NCBI GenBank assembly: GCA_946616365.1 | Contig: CAMOIX010000041.1 | Coordinates: 1-19,168 of the forward strand | DNA length: 19,168 nt | Reading direction: 5' to 3' | Source: AC2028 sp002373595 | Lineage (GTDB): Bacteria > Bacillota > Clostridia > Lachnospirales > Lachnospiraceae | Shown: in pieces, positions 8,280-15,948 of the stretch | Layout: every line of letters begins with the position of its first letter | Position numbering within the stretch: the first letter of the stretch is position 1 | The notes under the pieces: generated by a model | Told to the model about the DNA's origin: nothing | Seen by the model: only the letters and a program-made list of their open reading frames with translations | Databases searched by the model: none | Translations under genes and position numbers: made by a program

Positions 8280-8373
8280 ACAGAAAAGTCAGTTCAAAGG
8301 ACATTCGTCCGATTTTACCTGATAAAAAAAATAGTCAGAAAACTAAATTGAATACCAAGGAAAGCGAGATCAT

Positions 8374-9528
8374 ATGATCAAAAACAGTTTTGATCCCGTT
8401 CGCGTGTCCGAAAATGACAGACCGTATGCATATGCAGTCTGCTCATGTATAAGAGCGCAGGCCGGACGGGTTTTTGCTCTACTGGGGCACTTCGGGAGCT
8501 ATAAGGGCATACTGTATGCTCCCGAAAAAGAAATATCTGCCATTTCCGGAAATAAGGAACTTGCAGCGGATATTAAGTCTATCGGTTCCAAAGACCCTCT
8601 AAAAGAATACGAAACACTGGTAAATAAAAGGATCAGGCTGATCCTTCACGGTGATGATGACTATCCCGGGAAGCTCCTTACCATCCCGGATCCCCCTCCT
8701 GCCCTTTTCGTAAAGGGTCGGATGCCGGATAAAGAAACGATGTCTGTCGCAGTGATAGGTGCGAGGGAATGCTCCGAATACGGTGCCCATATAGCAAGAG
8801 CTCTGGGCGAAGCACTCGGACGGGAAAAGATAAATCTCATAAGCGGAATGGCAAGAGGTATCGACGGGATCAGTCAGGAGGCAGCCCTCACGGCAGGGGG
8901 ATACAGTGCGGGAATACTGGGCTGCGGGGTTGATATCTGCTACCCTTCCGGGAACAGGAAACTCTACGAAGCTCTGATAGAAAAAGGGGCACTGATAAGT
9001 ACATATGCACCCGGTACCGAAGCCAGATCCATACTCTTCCCTCCCAGGAACCGTATAGTAAGCGGTATGGCAGATGCTGTCGTGGTCATAGAAGCCAGAC
9101 AAAGGAGCGGCACCCTTATCACCGTAGATATGGCATTGGAACAGGGCCGGGACGTGTATGCCGTTCCCGGCAGGATCACGGACAGGACGAGTGATGGATG
9201 TAACGGACTCTTAGGTCAGGGTGCGCAGGTATTTCTCTCCCCGGAGATATTTATACGCGAGATCACAGAACACAGACTGGGTGTATCAAACGCCAGGACT
9301 GCCAAAAGAAGGCGGAAATTTGAGGGGTCGGAAGAAGCTTTACCCAACCTTTCTCCGGAGGCCATGCATATATACAGCCTGCTCGATCATTCTCCGAGGT
9401 CCGTCGAGGATATAGCGGCTATGGCCGGACGGGAATATACCGTATCGACAGTCAGGCTCCTTCTCATGCAGATAGTCATAAACGGCTATGCAGGTCAGAT
9501 AAGCCCCGGGGTATATATTAAGGTGTGA
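8374..9528 (+). CDS. dprA: DNA-processing protein DprA/Smf
   Basis: DprA binds incoming single-stranded DNA during natural transformation and loads RecA onto it. It is also present in many bacteria not known to be competent. In 384 residues: a divergent N-terminal region to about 80 (probably SAM/HhH-like), then the Rossmann-like DprA domain about 85-295 with GAR (129-131), SGMARGID (157-164), LGCGVDICYP (182-191), FPPRNRI (222-228) and SGTLIT (245-250). After a basic linker (KRRRKF near 311), a C-terminal winged-helix domain spans about 325-384 (DrpA_WH type). The start is the ATG at 8374; its best ribosome site, AAGGAA, is 11 bases away and therefore weak. It is followed 61 bases later by comM, almost certainly in one transcript. 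Confidence 0.97.
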   Translation: MIKNSFDPVRVSENDRPYAYAVCSCIRAQAGRVFALLGHFGSYKGILYAPEKEISAISGNKELAADIKSIGSKDPLKEYETLVNKRIRLILHGDDDYPGKLLTIPDPPPALFVKGRMPDKETMSVAVIGARECSEYGAHIARALGEALGREKINLISGMARGIDGISQEAALTAGGYSAGILGCGVDICYPSGNRKLYEALIEKGALISTYAPGTEARSILFPPRNRIVSGMADAVVVIEARQRSGTLITVDMALEQGRDVYAVPGRITDRTSDGCNGLLGQGAQVFLSPEIFIREITEHRLGVSNARTAKRRRKFEGSEEALPNLSPEAMHIYSLLDHSPRSVEDIAAMAGREYTVSTVRLLLMQIVINGYAGQISPGVYIKV

Positions 9529-9580
9529 AAATGCCTTGAATGACGAATGATATCAAAACGGTATGTCGTCATTATCAATC

Positions 9581-9586
9581 GGAGGA
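9581..9586 (+). promoter_or_regulatory. Ribosome binding site deciding the comM start
   Basis: GGAGGA lies just ahead of the ATG at 9590. An in-frame ATG at 9563 would add nine residues (MSSLSIGGY) but has no ribosome site, and those residues would be encoded by this Shine-Dalgarno itself. The family N-terminus aligns with the downstream Met. Confidence 0.8.
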
Positions 9587-9589
9587 TAT

Positions 9590-11134
9590 ATGTACAGCAA
9601 GATAACAACAGGTGCACTCATCGGGATACATGCTATCCCTGTTACTGTCGAAGCGGATATCGCAGCAGGTCTTCCTGCTTTCAGCATGGTCGGAAGCCCC
9701 GGAAGTGAAGTCAGAGAATCAAGAGACAGGGTCTGGGCCGCTCTTAAAAACGTGGGACTGCCCATGCCTGCATCACACATAACGATAAACCTGTCCCCCG
9801 CCGATGTCAGGAAAGAGGGCACATCCTACGATCTCCCGATAGCCATATCCATACTGCAGGCGATGGAGCTCCTAACCCCGGAGGAAACCAAAGACAAACT
9901 ATTTGTCGGAGAATTGGGTCTGTCCGGCGAGATAAAACCTGTAAGGGGTGTGCTCCCAATAGTTCAGAGCGCACGCGAATACGGAATAAAAGAATGCGTA
10001 GTCCCTTTAGAAAATGCTCCTGAGGGAAGCGTTGTCCCCGATGTGGTAACAAGAGGCGCTTCGGACATAATGAGCCTTTACAATTACCTGAAAGGTGAAC
10101 ACGGAGTATCTCTTCCTGTATTTCATACGGATACCGATAAGCTGCTGTCCGAATCAAAGGACCGGGTAACTTTTGATTTCAGTGAAGTGTCAGGTCAGGA
10201 AGATGCCAAACGTGCCGCTCTTATCTCTGCCGCAGGATTTCATTCTCTCCTGCTGACCGGCCCTCCGGGTGCCGGTAAAACCATGATCTCAAAGAGGATA
10301 CCGGGGATAATGCCCGGAATGTCTATAGACGAATGCCTCGAGGTGACAGCTGTTCACAGCGTTGCCGGTATGCTCCCGCCGGGAAAAGCACTTATCACCT
10401 CCAGAACCTTCCAGAATCCTCATCATACGCTATCCAAAGCCGCAATGATGGGCGGTGGGAGCAAACCTCATCCCGGTGCAGTGAGTCTTGCCCACAGGTC
10501 GGTACTCTTCCTGGACGAGCTGCCCGAGTTCCAGCGCGATATCATAGACAGTCTGAGACAGCCCCTGGAGGAGCATAGGATAAATATCCAGAGAGCGGCA
10601 TACAGTGCAGAATATCCCGCGGATTTTCTACTCGTATGTGCGATGAATCCATGTCCCTGCGGATACTATCCGGATAGAAATAAATGTACGTGTACCGAAC
10701 CGATGATACGGAAATACCGTGGTAAGGTCTCAGGTCCGATTCTGGACAGGATTGATCTGTGCGTACAGCTAAATGCTGTAAAGATAAGCGATATAAAGCA
10801 GAGCCGTACAGGAAGCGGTATCGGAAGTCTCGAACTTAGAAAGAAAGTGGAAAGAGCCAGAAAAATGCAGGAAGAAAGATATAAAGGAACCGGGATCAGA
10901 TTTAATTCCGATCTGAACTCTTCGGAAACGGAAAAGTATTGCAGACTGGGGGAACCTGAGAGCGAATTTATGTCCGATATATACGAAAAGCTCTCGCTGA
11001 GTGCAAGAGCTTATCATCGTATAATCCGTGTATCAAGGACGATCGCAGACTTGGACGGCTGTGCGGAAATAAGTATTCCTCATCTCGCCGAAGCCGCAAG
11101 CTACAGGCCGTCAGATGATTATTGGAGACGTTAA
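9590..11134 (+). CDS. comM: YifB/ComM-family Mg-chelatase-like AAA+ ATPase
   Basis: 514 residues from the ATG with a strong ribosome site. ComM (YifB) is a hexameric AAA+ helicase that drives branch migration of incoming DNA in transformation in Gram-negative bacteria; the role in Clostridia is assumed. The N-terminal Lon-S16-like domain is about residues 1-165, opening with the family's AGLPAFSMVG and ESRDRV blocks. The AAA+ core has Walker A GPPGAGKT (224-231), Walker B SVLFLDE (304-310) and an arginine-finger region GPILDRIDL (382-390). A cysteine cluster (C355, C357, C366, C368 in MNPCPCGYY and CTC) may bind zinc. A C-terminal Mg-chelatase lid follows, with SARAYHRI(I)RVSRTIADL near 471-488. 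It forms a dprA-comM operon. Its stop shares the bases TTAA with the stop of the oppositely oriented pilT, so no terminator can lie between them. Confidence 0.95.
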   Translation: MYSKITTGALIGIHAIPVTVEADIAAGLPAFSMVGSPGSEVRESRDRVWAALKNVGLPMPASHITINLSPADVRKEGTSYDLPIAISILQAMELLTPEETKDKLFVGELGLSGEIKPVRGVLPIVQSAREYGIKECVVPLENAPEGSVVPDVVTRGASDIMSLYNYLKGEHGVSLPVFHTDTDKLLSESKDRVTFDFSEVSGQEDAKRAALISAAGFHSLLLTGPPGAGKTMISKRIPGIMPGMSIDECLEVTAVHSVAGMLPPGKALITSRTFQNPHHTLSKAAMMGGGSKPHPGAVSLAHRSVLFLDELPEFQRDIIDSLRQPLEEHRINIQRAAYSAEYPADFLLVCAMNPCPCGYYPDRNKCTCTEPMIRKYRGKVSGPILDRIDLCVQLNAVKISDIKQSRTGSGIGSLELRKKVERARKMQEERYKGTGIRFNSDLNSSETEKYCRLGEPESEFMSDIYEKLSLSARAYHRIIRVSRTIADLDGCAEISIPHLAEAASYRPSDDYWRR

Positions 11135-12186
11135 AGCTGCTGCTCCATCTGATCGGGATCAACTGCGAAGGTGATAGCCTGCTCGCGGTCGATAACGCCA
11201 TTGAAGTAGAGAGTTCTGATGGAATCGTCCATGGTGGACATTCCGATCTTCTTGTTGGTCTGCATAACGCTGGGGATCTGGTGGCTCTTACCCTCACGGA
11301 TAAGGTTACGAACAGCGTGATTTGCATGAAGAACCTCGAATGCAGCGACACGTCCGCTTCCGTCCTTCTTCGGGATGAGCTGCTGGGAGATAACAGCCTC
11401 GAGAACGTTCGAAAGCTGTACTCTGATCTGCTGCTGCTGGTGAGGCGGGAATACGTCGATAACACGGTCGACCGTGCTGGCTGCGCCAATGGTGTGCAGG
11501 GTTGAAAGGACAAGGTGTCCTGTCTCTGCTGCGGTGATAGCAACGCTTATGGTCTCGAAGTCTCTCATCTCTCCTACGAGGATGACATCGGGGTCTTCAC
11601 GAAGTGCTGCACGAAGTGCGTTTGCGTAAGAGTTGGAGTCAAGTCCGATCTCTCTCTGGTTAACGATCGACATCTTGTGCTGATGCAGGTACTCGATAGG
11701 ATCCTCAAGGGTGATGACGTGAGCATCTCGGTTGGTGTTGATCTTGTCGATGATTGCTGCAAGAGTGGTTGACTTACCTGATCCGGTAGGACCGGTAACG
11801 AGGATAAGTCCACGCTTTCTGGTGTAAAGATCTATAACGGACTCGGGAACACCGAGCTTCTCTGGCTCAGGGATCTCGGTACTGACAAGACGGAATGCCA
11901 TTGCAGCGGATCCACGCTGCTTGAATATATTAAGACGGTAACGGCCTACCTGCTCGATGGAGAAGGACATATCGTACTCACCTCTCTCCTCGAATTTGGC
12001 GCGCTGAGTTTCGGTCGTGATGTTGAGAACTACATCCAGCGTATCAGCCGGCATCATTCTCGGATACTCGTCAAGCGTGATGATCTTGCCGTTTACACGC
12101 ATTTTGGGAGGCACACCAACGGTGATATGTACGTCACTGGCTCCCGCGTCTTTTGCTTTCTTAAGTACTTCTTCGATGTTAAGCAT
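11131..12186 (-). CDS. pilT: Type IV pilus retraction ATPase PilT
   Basis: Cytoplasmic hexameric ATPase that powers pilus retraction, supporting twitching and DNA uptake. The 351 residues are typical of PilT (about 340-370). An N-terminal PAS-like domain (1-100) includes ASDVHITVG. Walker A GPTGSGKST is at 132-140, the Asp box ITLEDPIEY at 158-166, Walker B DPDVILVGEMRD at 198-209 and the His box TGHLVLSTLHT at 222-232. AVRNLIREGK (291-300) corresponds to the PilT-specific AIRNLIRE motif, which distinguishes it from PilB/GspE. It also lacks the N-terminal extension and zinc cysteines of PilB. Its ATG lies inside the preceding gene (8-base overlap) behind GGGGGT, implying translational coupling. 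No pilin, PilB, PilC or PilM genes are in the window, so the rest of the machine must be elsewhere. Confidence 0.95.
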   Translation of the reverse strand: MLNIEEVLKKAKDAGASDVHITVGVPPKMRVNGKIITLDEYPRMMPADTLDVVLNITTETQRAKFEERGEYDMSFSIEQVGRYRLNIFKQRGSAAMAFRLVSTEIPEPEKLGVPESVIDLYTRKRGLILVTGPTGSGKSTTLAAIIDKINTNRDAHVITLEDPIEYLHQHKMSIVNQREIGLDSNSYANALRAALREDPDVILVGEMRDFETISVAITAAETGHLVLSTLHTIGAASTVDRVIDVFPPHQQQQIRVQLSNVLEAVISQQLIPKKDGSGRVAAFEVLHANHAVRNLIREGKSHQIPSVMQTNKKIGMSTMDDSIRTLYFNGVIDREQAITFAVDPDQMEQQL

Positions 12187-13285
12187 TTACATCTACCCCC
12201 ATTTTGCTTATTTGATCCTTATCCATAACGTAGCGGTTATCAAGAGTCTTCATGACATCCACCACGTAAAGGTCATCATTTGCCGAGCTCGAAAGATCGA
12301 GTATCGAATTGTCCTTAAAGCTTATAACAGTGGGTTTAAGGATATTCTTGCGATTCTCGGAAATAACGAGCGCCTTCTCTCCCGTATTTAGTTCTACGCT
12401 TACTCCGGGGAAGAGAATGAAAATACTGCCGGTAAGCGCCTCCACTGCATCCGGATTGTACCAGTTGGGGAAATCAACAAGCTCTTTAACAGCCTTGAGC
12501 TCACTTGCAGCCTCACCGGAAAGGTTCATGCCGGTCAGTTCATCATATCTGCTGGCAACCATGAGAATATCGGACATCTTGAGCATCTTACGTGCAGGAT
12601 TGATGATCTCTTTGTCGAAATCCATCTGCGCATGTATAGCCTGTGAGCATATCCTCTTGAGCATAGTACCTTCGGTACCCATAGCGCTCTCGATAAACTC
12701 GGTGCCCTTAAGCATATCTTCGTAAAGAAGTTCTCTTTCGTCGTAACTGACTTCTCCGCCGTATACTGCCTCACTCTTGGACTTAGCCTTGCCTATATCA
12801 TGAATGAGAGCTGCAGTGATAACGAGGAGCCTGTCCTCAACCGAGATGTTCATCTTGCTCGCCATCATTGCACAGAGAATGGCGGTATTGAACATATGAC
12901 GGTAGATATAGTCATCCTTGCTTCTAAGGTTCTGATAGAAATGGATCTTGTTATCAAGATAACAATACTGGCGGACTATCTGACTGACGATAGTCGGAAG
13001 ATTCTTCTGTTTGCCGGTGGAAAGGAGTCTCTCAATCTCATCCTGAACCTGAGAGACCATCTTGATCTCGAAACGTTCAAACTCGAGATCTTCTTCGCTC
13101 ATAGGGGGAAGCGGCTCCGCGGGCTCAAGGATATATATACCCAAAAGTCCGAAATTCTTTACGCTCTCTATCGATGCAGCGGTAAGTCTGGCATCTCTCT
13201 CGTACAGAAGAACACCCGATTTGTTGTAGATAGGCCTGGCAAGGCGCATGCCGTCACGCAGGTCTTCCCATTTAACGAATCTCAT
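12179..13285 (-). CDS. HD-GYP-like domain protein with degenerate GYP region
   Basis: 368 residues. The N-terminus (DGMRLARPIYNKSGVLLYE, residues 11-29) resembles the small domain that precedes many HD-GYP cyclic-di-GMP phosphodiesterases. The HD core is recognisable: H130 in YIYRHMFNT, then the HDIGKA signature at 162-167. The HHExxxGxGYP stretch that defines HD-GYP is missing. Around residues 213-230 the sequence reads CSQAIHAQMDFDKEIIN, keeping one His (H218) and losing the second His, Glu and GYP. The later VADxFDAL block has become VASRYDEL (243-250), losing an Asp. It may therefore be a cyclic-di-GMP sensor or a plain HD hydrolase rather than an active EAL/HD-GYP-type enzyme; that is inference. 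A C-terminal extension of about 80 residues is unassigned. Start: ATG after GGGTGG. It is cotranscribed and overlaps with pilT, suggesting a role in controlling pilus retraction. Confidence 0.85.
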   Translation of the reverse strand: MRFVKWEDLRDGMRLARPIYNKSGVLLYERDARLTAASIESVKNFGLLGIYILEPAEPLPPMSEEDLEFERFEIKMVSQVQDEIERLLSTGKQKNLPTIVSQIVRQYCYLDNKIHFYQNLRSKDDYIYRHMFNTAILCAMMASKMNISVEDRLLVITAALIHDIGKAKSKSEAVYGGEVSYDERELLYEDMLKGTEFIESAMGTEGTMLKRICSQAIHAQMDFDKEIINPARKMLKMSDILMVASRYDELTGMNLSGEAASELKAVKELVDFPNWYNPDAVEALTGSIFILFPGVSVELNTGEKALVISENRKNILKPTVISFKDNSILDLSSSANDDLYVVDVMKTLDNRYVMDKDQISKMGVDVNA

Positions 13286-13338
13286 TTTTCCACCCGTGAA
13301 ATATTAATTTTTGATAAAATCCACCGAAATACCTGAAT

Positions 13339-13367
13339 ATTTTAGCATATTTACGGAATTTTTACAA
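13339..13367 (-). promoter_or_regulatory. Extended -10 promoter for the HD-domain gene and pilT
   Basis: On the minus strand TTGTAA (13362-13367) and TAAAAT (13339-13344) are 17 bases apart, and TGC directly before TAAAAT makes an extended -10. The -35 overlaps the stop codon of the acyltransferase gene. The leader would be about 47 bases. No terminator is visible between the acyltransferase and this promoter, so some read-through is likely. Confidence 0.6.
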
Positions 13368-14402
13368 TAATTTCTTTACGCCCGGAATGAGTTTGAGCAC
13401 CGAGATCACCGCTATGGAAAAAGCAAGCTCGGTCACTATAAGAGCGGGCATCACCCACCATTTCTCGATATAGGGATTAACGCCGCAATATCTGAGAACG
13501 AGCCTGACTATGAACATATGAGTCAGATAGATGCCGAAAGACCTGGAATCGATAAACGAGATAAGCTTCGTCTCCTCCTTCCCGATCCCTGCAAATATCG
13601 CAAAAAGGGATGCCGATTCAATAACGGTAAGGGGCGAAGCATAACCTGAAAGGATCCTCGTAAGAAAAGCGTGCTCTCCCGAATACGCGTAGAATGAGAG
13701 CAAAAGGATAAGAAGAGCGCTCATGACAAAAATAAACCCGCTTATGATCGTATCGGTCTTAATGATCTTTTTGCGGATAGCAAATCCAAGAATATAGTAA
13801 AAGAGATATATCGATACGGAGACGACACCGAAAACAGTCTCTCCACCGAAAGGAACAGTGCATATAAGAATGAGCATGATCGCAGAATAAATGAGAAGCG
13901 CTCTCTTAATGCCCTTTTCACCAAATTTGGAAATAAACGCTCTGACGAAAGGAGTGCAGATATACAGTGCGATCAGAGCATATACATACCACAGATGCGC
14001 CCAGCTTTTGCAGGTAAAAAGCTTATGCAGTGCGTCGGTGATGATATATTCGCCGAAGGTCTCACCGTTCATAAACATATCAAAGAATCTGAACAAAAAA
14101 ACAAAGACGGTCAGAACGATGACCATCCTCAGGATATACTTCGTAACGATTTTTTTAAGCGGCATTTCCCTTTCGGGATCAAGAAGGAGCGCTCCGCTAA
14201 CCATGAGAAAGCAGGGAACAGCCCACATGAGAGAATATACAACTGCCATGGAATTCCTGATCTGAGCTGCACTTATAGTGCTCCTGTAGAGCATTTCCGC
14301 GGCATTAACAGAGTGCATCACCACAATGGCAATGCACCCTATGATCCTTAATAACGAGAATCCTGCGATCCTTTTATTTCCGGATGAACTCTTACCAGAC
14401 AA
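13362..14402 (-). CDS. Acyltransferase family 3 integral membrane protein
   Basis: A multi-pass membrane protein of the acyltransferase-3 family (OafA/WecH/YiaH-like), which moves acetyl, succinyl or similar groups to surface glycans or lipids. The first membrane segment has the family's LLRIIGCIAIVVMHS pattern, including the catalytic-type His, and about ten hydrophobic segments follow. A conserved SWAHLWYVYALIALYICTPF-like segment occurs mid-protein. No ATG is available near the 5' end. I place the start at the TTG at 14402, which has GGAG nine bases upstream, gives 346 residues beginning MSGKSSSGNKR, and overlaps the upstream gene by 11 bases. An alternative TTG at 14462 would add 20 residues and overlap by 71 bases. 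The substrate is unknown. It ends the envelope operon 15885-13362. Confidence 0.85.
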   Translation of the reverse strand: MSGKSSSGNKRIAGFSLLRIIGCIAIVVMHSVNAAEMLYRSTISAAQIRNSMAVVYSLMWAVPCFLMVSGALLLDPEREMPLKKIVTKYILRMVIVLTVFVFLFRFFDMFMNGETFGEYIITDALHKLFTCKSWAHLWYVYALIALYICTPFVRAFISKFGEKGIKRALLIYSAIMLILICTVPFGGETVFGVVSVSIYLFYYILGFAIRKKIIKTDTIISGFIFVMSALLILLLSFYAYSGEHAFLTRILSGYASPLTVIESASLFAIFAGIGKEETKLISFIDSRSFGIYLTHMFIVRLVLRYCGVNPYIEKWWVMPALIVTELAFSIAVISVLKLIPGVKKLL

Positions 14403-14967
14403 GACCGTAATCTCCGACACACCCCTGATCCAAAGTCTGTGCAGGTGCAGTGGTACATGCAACAGATTCCGGAGCGGCGGGTGCAGGTTCCGCAGGCTGT
14501 GGTGCCGGTGTCTGATCTGCGACCGGTGTCTGCGCTGCCGGCTGTTTTGCTACAGGAGCGGATGCAGACTGGATATTTGCCTGAGCGGGTTTTTCTTCCG
14601 CTTTTGCATCTCCCTCATCCTCTTCCGCAACATTTGAAGTAAGTACAGCGGTCTGTTCTTCATCATCAGCGGACTCTTCAGATGCAGCATCAGCGGACTC
14701 TTCAGATGCAGCATCAGCAACTGCTTCATCCTCTGCGTCGTATTCCAAAGCCTGAGCCTCTATGGTAAACGAGCCGAGCGCACTCGCTTCGCTCTTTGCG
14801 ATCGTTGCTTCTTCCTGCGCTTCATCCAGTTCCGCAGTCTGCATTATGAGAGATTCCTCTGTTTGTGTTCCCTCTCCGTCTCCCGGTACAGCTGATGCGT
14901 AATAGCAAATACCTCCGAGCGAAACTATGAGAAATGCAAAACTTAAAACCAGCTCTTTGAATACCAT
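14392..14967 (-). CDS. Exported Ala/Glu/Pro-rich low-complexity protein
   Basis: 191 residues, function unknown. AAGGAG eight bases before the ATG fixes the start. Residues about 6-24 are one hydrophobic segment (VLSFAFLIVSLGGICYYAS), either an uncleaved membrane anchor or a signal peptide with a possible ASA cut. Residues 30-125 are acidic and rich in Ala, Glu, Ser and Asp, with an in-frame duplication ADAASEES. Residues 125-170 are rich in Pro, Ala and Gln, like a wall-spanning linker. The tail has two cysteines (in SVACTT and QGCVGDYG) that could form a disulfide outside the cell, and it ends in YGLVW. No sortase motif or LysM is seen. It lies 18 bases after the transglutaminase-like gene and overlaps the acyltransferase gene, so the three are likely one operon. 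Confidence 0.75.
   Translation of the reverse strand: MVFKELVLSFAFLIVSLGGICYYASAVPGDGEGTQTEESLIMQTAELDEAQEEATIAKSEASALGSFTIEAQALEYDAEDEAVADAASEESADAASEESADDEEQTAVLTSNVAEEDEGDAKAEEKPAQANIQSASAPVAKQPAAQTPVADQTPAPQPAEPAPAAPESVACTTAPAQTLDQGCVGDYGLVW
14664..14718 (-). repeat. 24-bp in-frame tandem repeat
   Basis: The 24-base unit at 14664-14687 recurs identically at 14688-14711, and its first seven bases start a third copy (14712-14718). It encodes the octapeptide ADAASEES repeated within the acidic part of the exported protein. The period is a multiple of three, so copy-number change would keep the frame. Confidence 0.9.
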
Positions 14968-14985
14968 GATAAGGTCTCCTTAAAA

Positions 14986-15885
14986 TCAATCAGTCATCAC
15001 ACTGTAATTTGAATATCTCCATGTGCCTCTCTGTCCGTACTGGATGAGATAAGCATTGATACCGGTCTCATTGGTGCAGTTGGGATCACATACATAAGTG
15101 ACTCCGTCTATATCGACCTCAGCCCATGAGTGAACTGTAAGTCCGCCTGATCTGAGAGGAACATATCCGGTAATCTGACGGGCGGTGTATCCGAGTCTGC
15201 GTGCCATCTTTACGAAAGTAGCAGCCATTACATAGCAATTACCCTTACCGTATGAGAATCCGTAATCAGCGAAGAATCCGGTTCCGGGAGTGGGTACCTC
15301 GGGCATATCAGCCTTTCCGTGTCCGTAATAGGTAAGAGATGCGGACCAGTTATATGCTGCATGCAGATCATATCCTATAGCTGCGAGAATGATGTCTGCT
15401 TTCTGATCAGCCTGTGCATTGAAATCATAATTGGCAGCGGTAACCGTAGCCTGGGGCTGAGGCGTCTGTGTCTGCGCAGTTGCAGTCGTTACAGGCTTGA
15501 CGGGAACGACTGCTCCGTCACTTCCTACTCTGCCCTCAACGGATCCGCAGGTGATATAGTGCATGTAGTACTGGGTATAATCATCACCGAACGCAACCTG
15601 AAGATCTGTATATCTCTCTTTGTAATACCTGGGATCAAAAGCTGCATTTCCTCTTCTTCCCTCTTTCATTCCGTTGTTGAGGAAATGATCGAAAAGGGCT
15701 TTTTCATTATTTCCGAATGCGGCATAAAGGTCGGGATAATTGGAAGCATAGAACTGTGCATCAAAGACTGCGGCATACGCCTTTACATTAGTGGCCGCTT
15801 CTGCTTTAACAGGATTAAAAAGACTGAATGCCAAAGCAAGAGCAGCAATGGAAAAGAACTTAAGTGACGTCTTAAAGAACTTCAT
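14986..15885 (-). CDS. Secreted transglutaminase-like (papain-fold) protein with two FD-YY-DL-HF-EGR repeats
   Basis: 299 residues from the ATG at 15885, chosen because GGGGGAG lies nine bases upstream and a signal peptide follows at once (MKFFKTSLKFF, hydrophobic core, cut near AEA-A around residue 31). Two copies of a roughly 40-residue repeat come next (about 41-79 and 83-121). Each follows the pattern FDxxxYxxxYxDLxxAFGxxxxxxxxHxxxxGxxEGRxG, found in many extracellular proteins of gut Firmicutes; I know of no assigned function. After a Thr/Gln/Pro linker (130-148), a transglutaminase-like domain carries the triad C217 (GKGNCYVMA), H252 (VHSWAEVDIDG) and D267 (VCDPN). Such bacterial domains are often cysteine proteases or crosslinking enzymes acting on the cell surface. 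It is first gene of the envelope operon. The true reaction is not predictable from sequence. Confidence 0.88.
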   Translation of the reverse strand: MKFFKTSLKFFSIAALALAFSLFNPVKAEAATNVKAYAAVFDAQFYASNYPDLYAAFGNNEKALFDHFLNNGMKEGRRGNAAFDPRYYKERYTDLQVAFGDDYTQYYMHYITCGSVEGRVGSDGAVVPVKPVTTATAQTQTPQPQATVTAANYDFNAQADQKADIILAAIGYDLHAAYNWSASLTYYGHGKADMPEVPTPGTGFFADYGFSYGKGNCYVMAATFVKMARRLGYTARQITGYVPLRSGGLTVHSWAEVDIDGVTYVCDPNCTNETGINAYLIQYGQRGTWRYSNYSVMTD

Positions 15886-15909
15886 TGCAAATAACTCCCC
15901 CGTATAAAA

Positions 15910-15923
15910 ATTTTCGCGAAAAT
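15910..15923. promoter_or_regulatory. 14-bp perfect palindrome, candidate operator
   Basis: ATTTTCGCGAAAAT lies between the -10 and the ribosome site of the transglutaminase-like gene. It is a perfect two-fold symmetric site in the place where a repressor would block the operon. A hairpin role in the leader is less likely since the arms meet without a loop. Confidence 0.4.
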
Positions 15924-15948
15924 GAAAAAAACTTAAATCTTTTTTGCG

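Noticed and set aside
8290..8340. Attenuator or riboswitch in the dprA leader
   Set aside because: Only a 4-bp hairpin (GGAC/GTCC) and an A run are visible. There is no conserved riboswitch core, and no T run follows a stem on the plus strand.
11131..12186. PilB/GspE-type assembly ATPase
   Set aside because: The protein is short, lacks the N-terminal extension and zinc cysteines, and has the PilT-type (A/V)RNLIRE motif.
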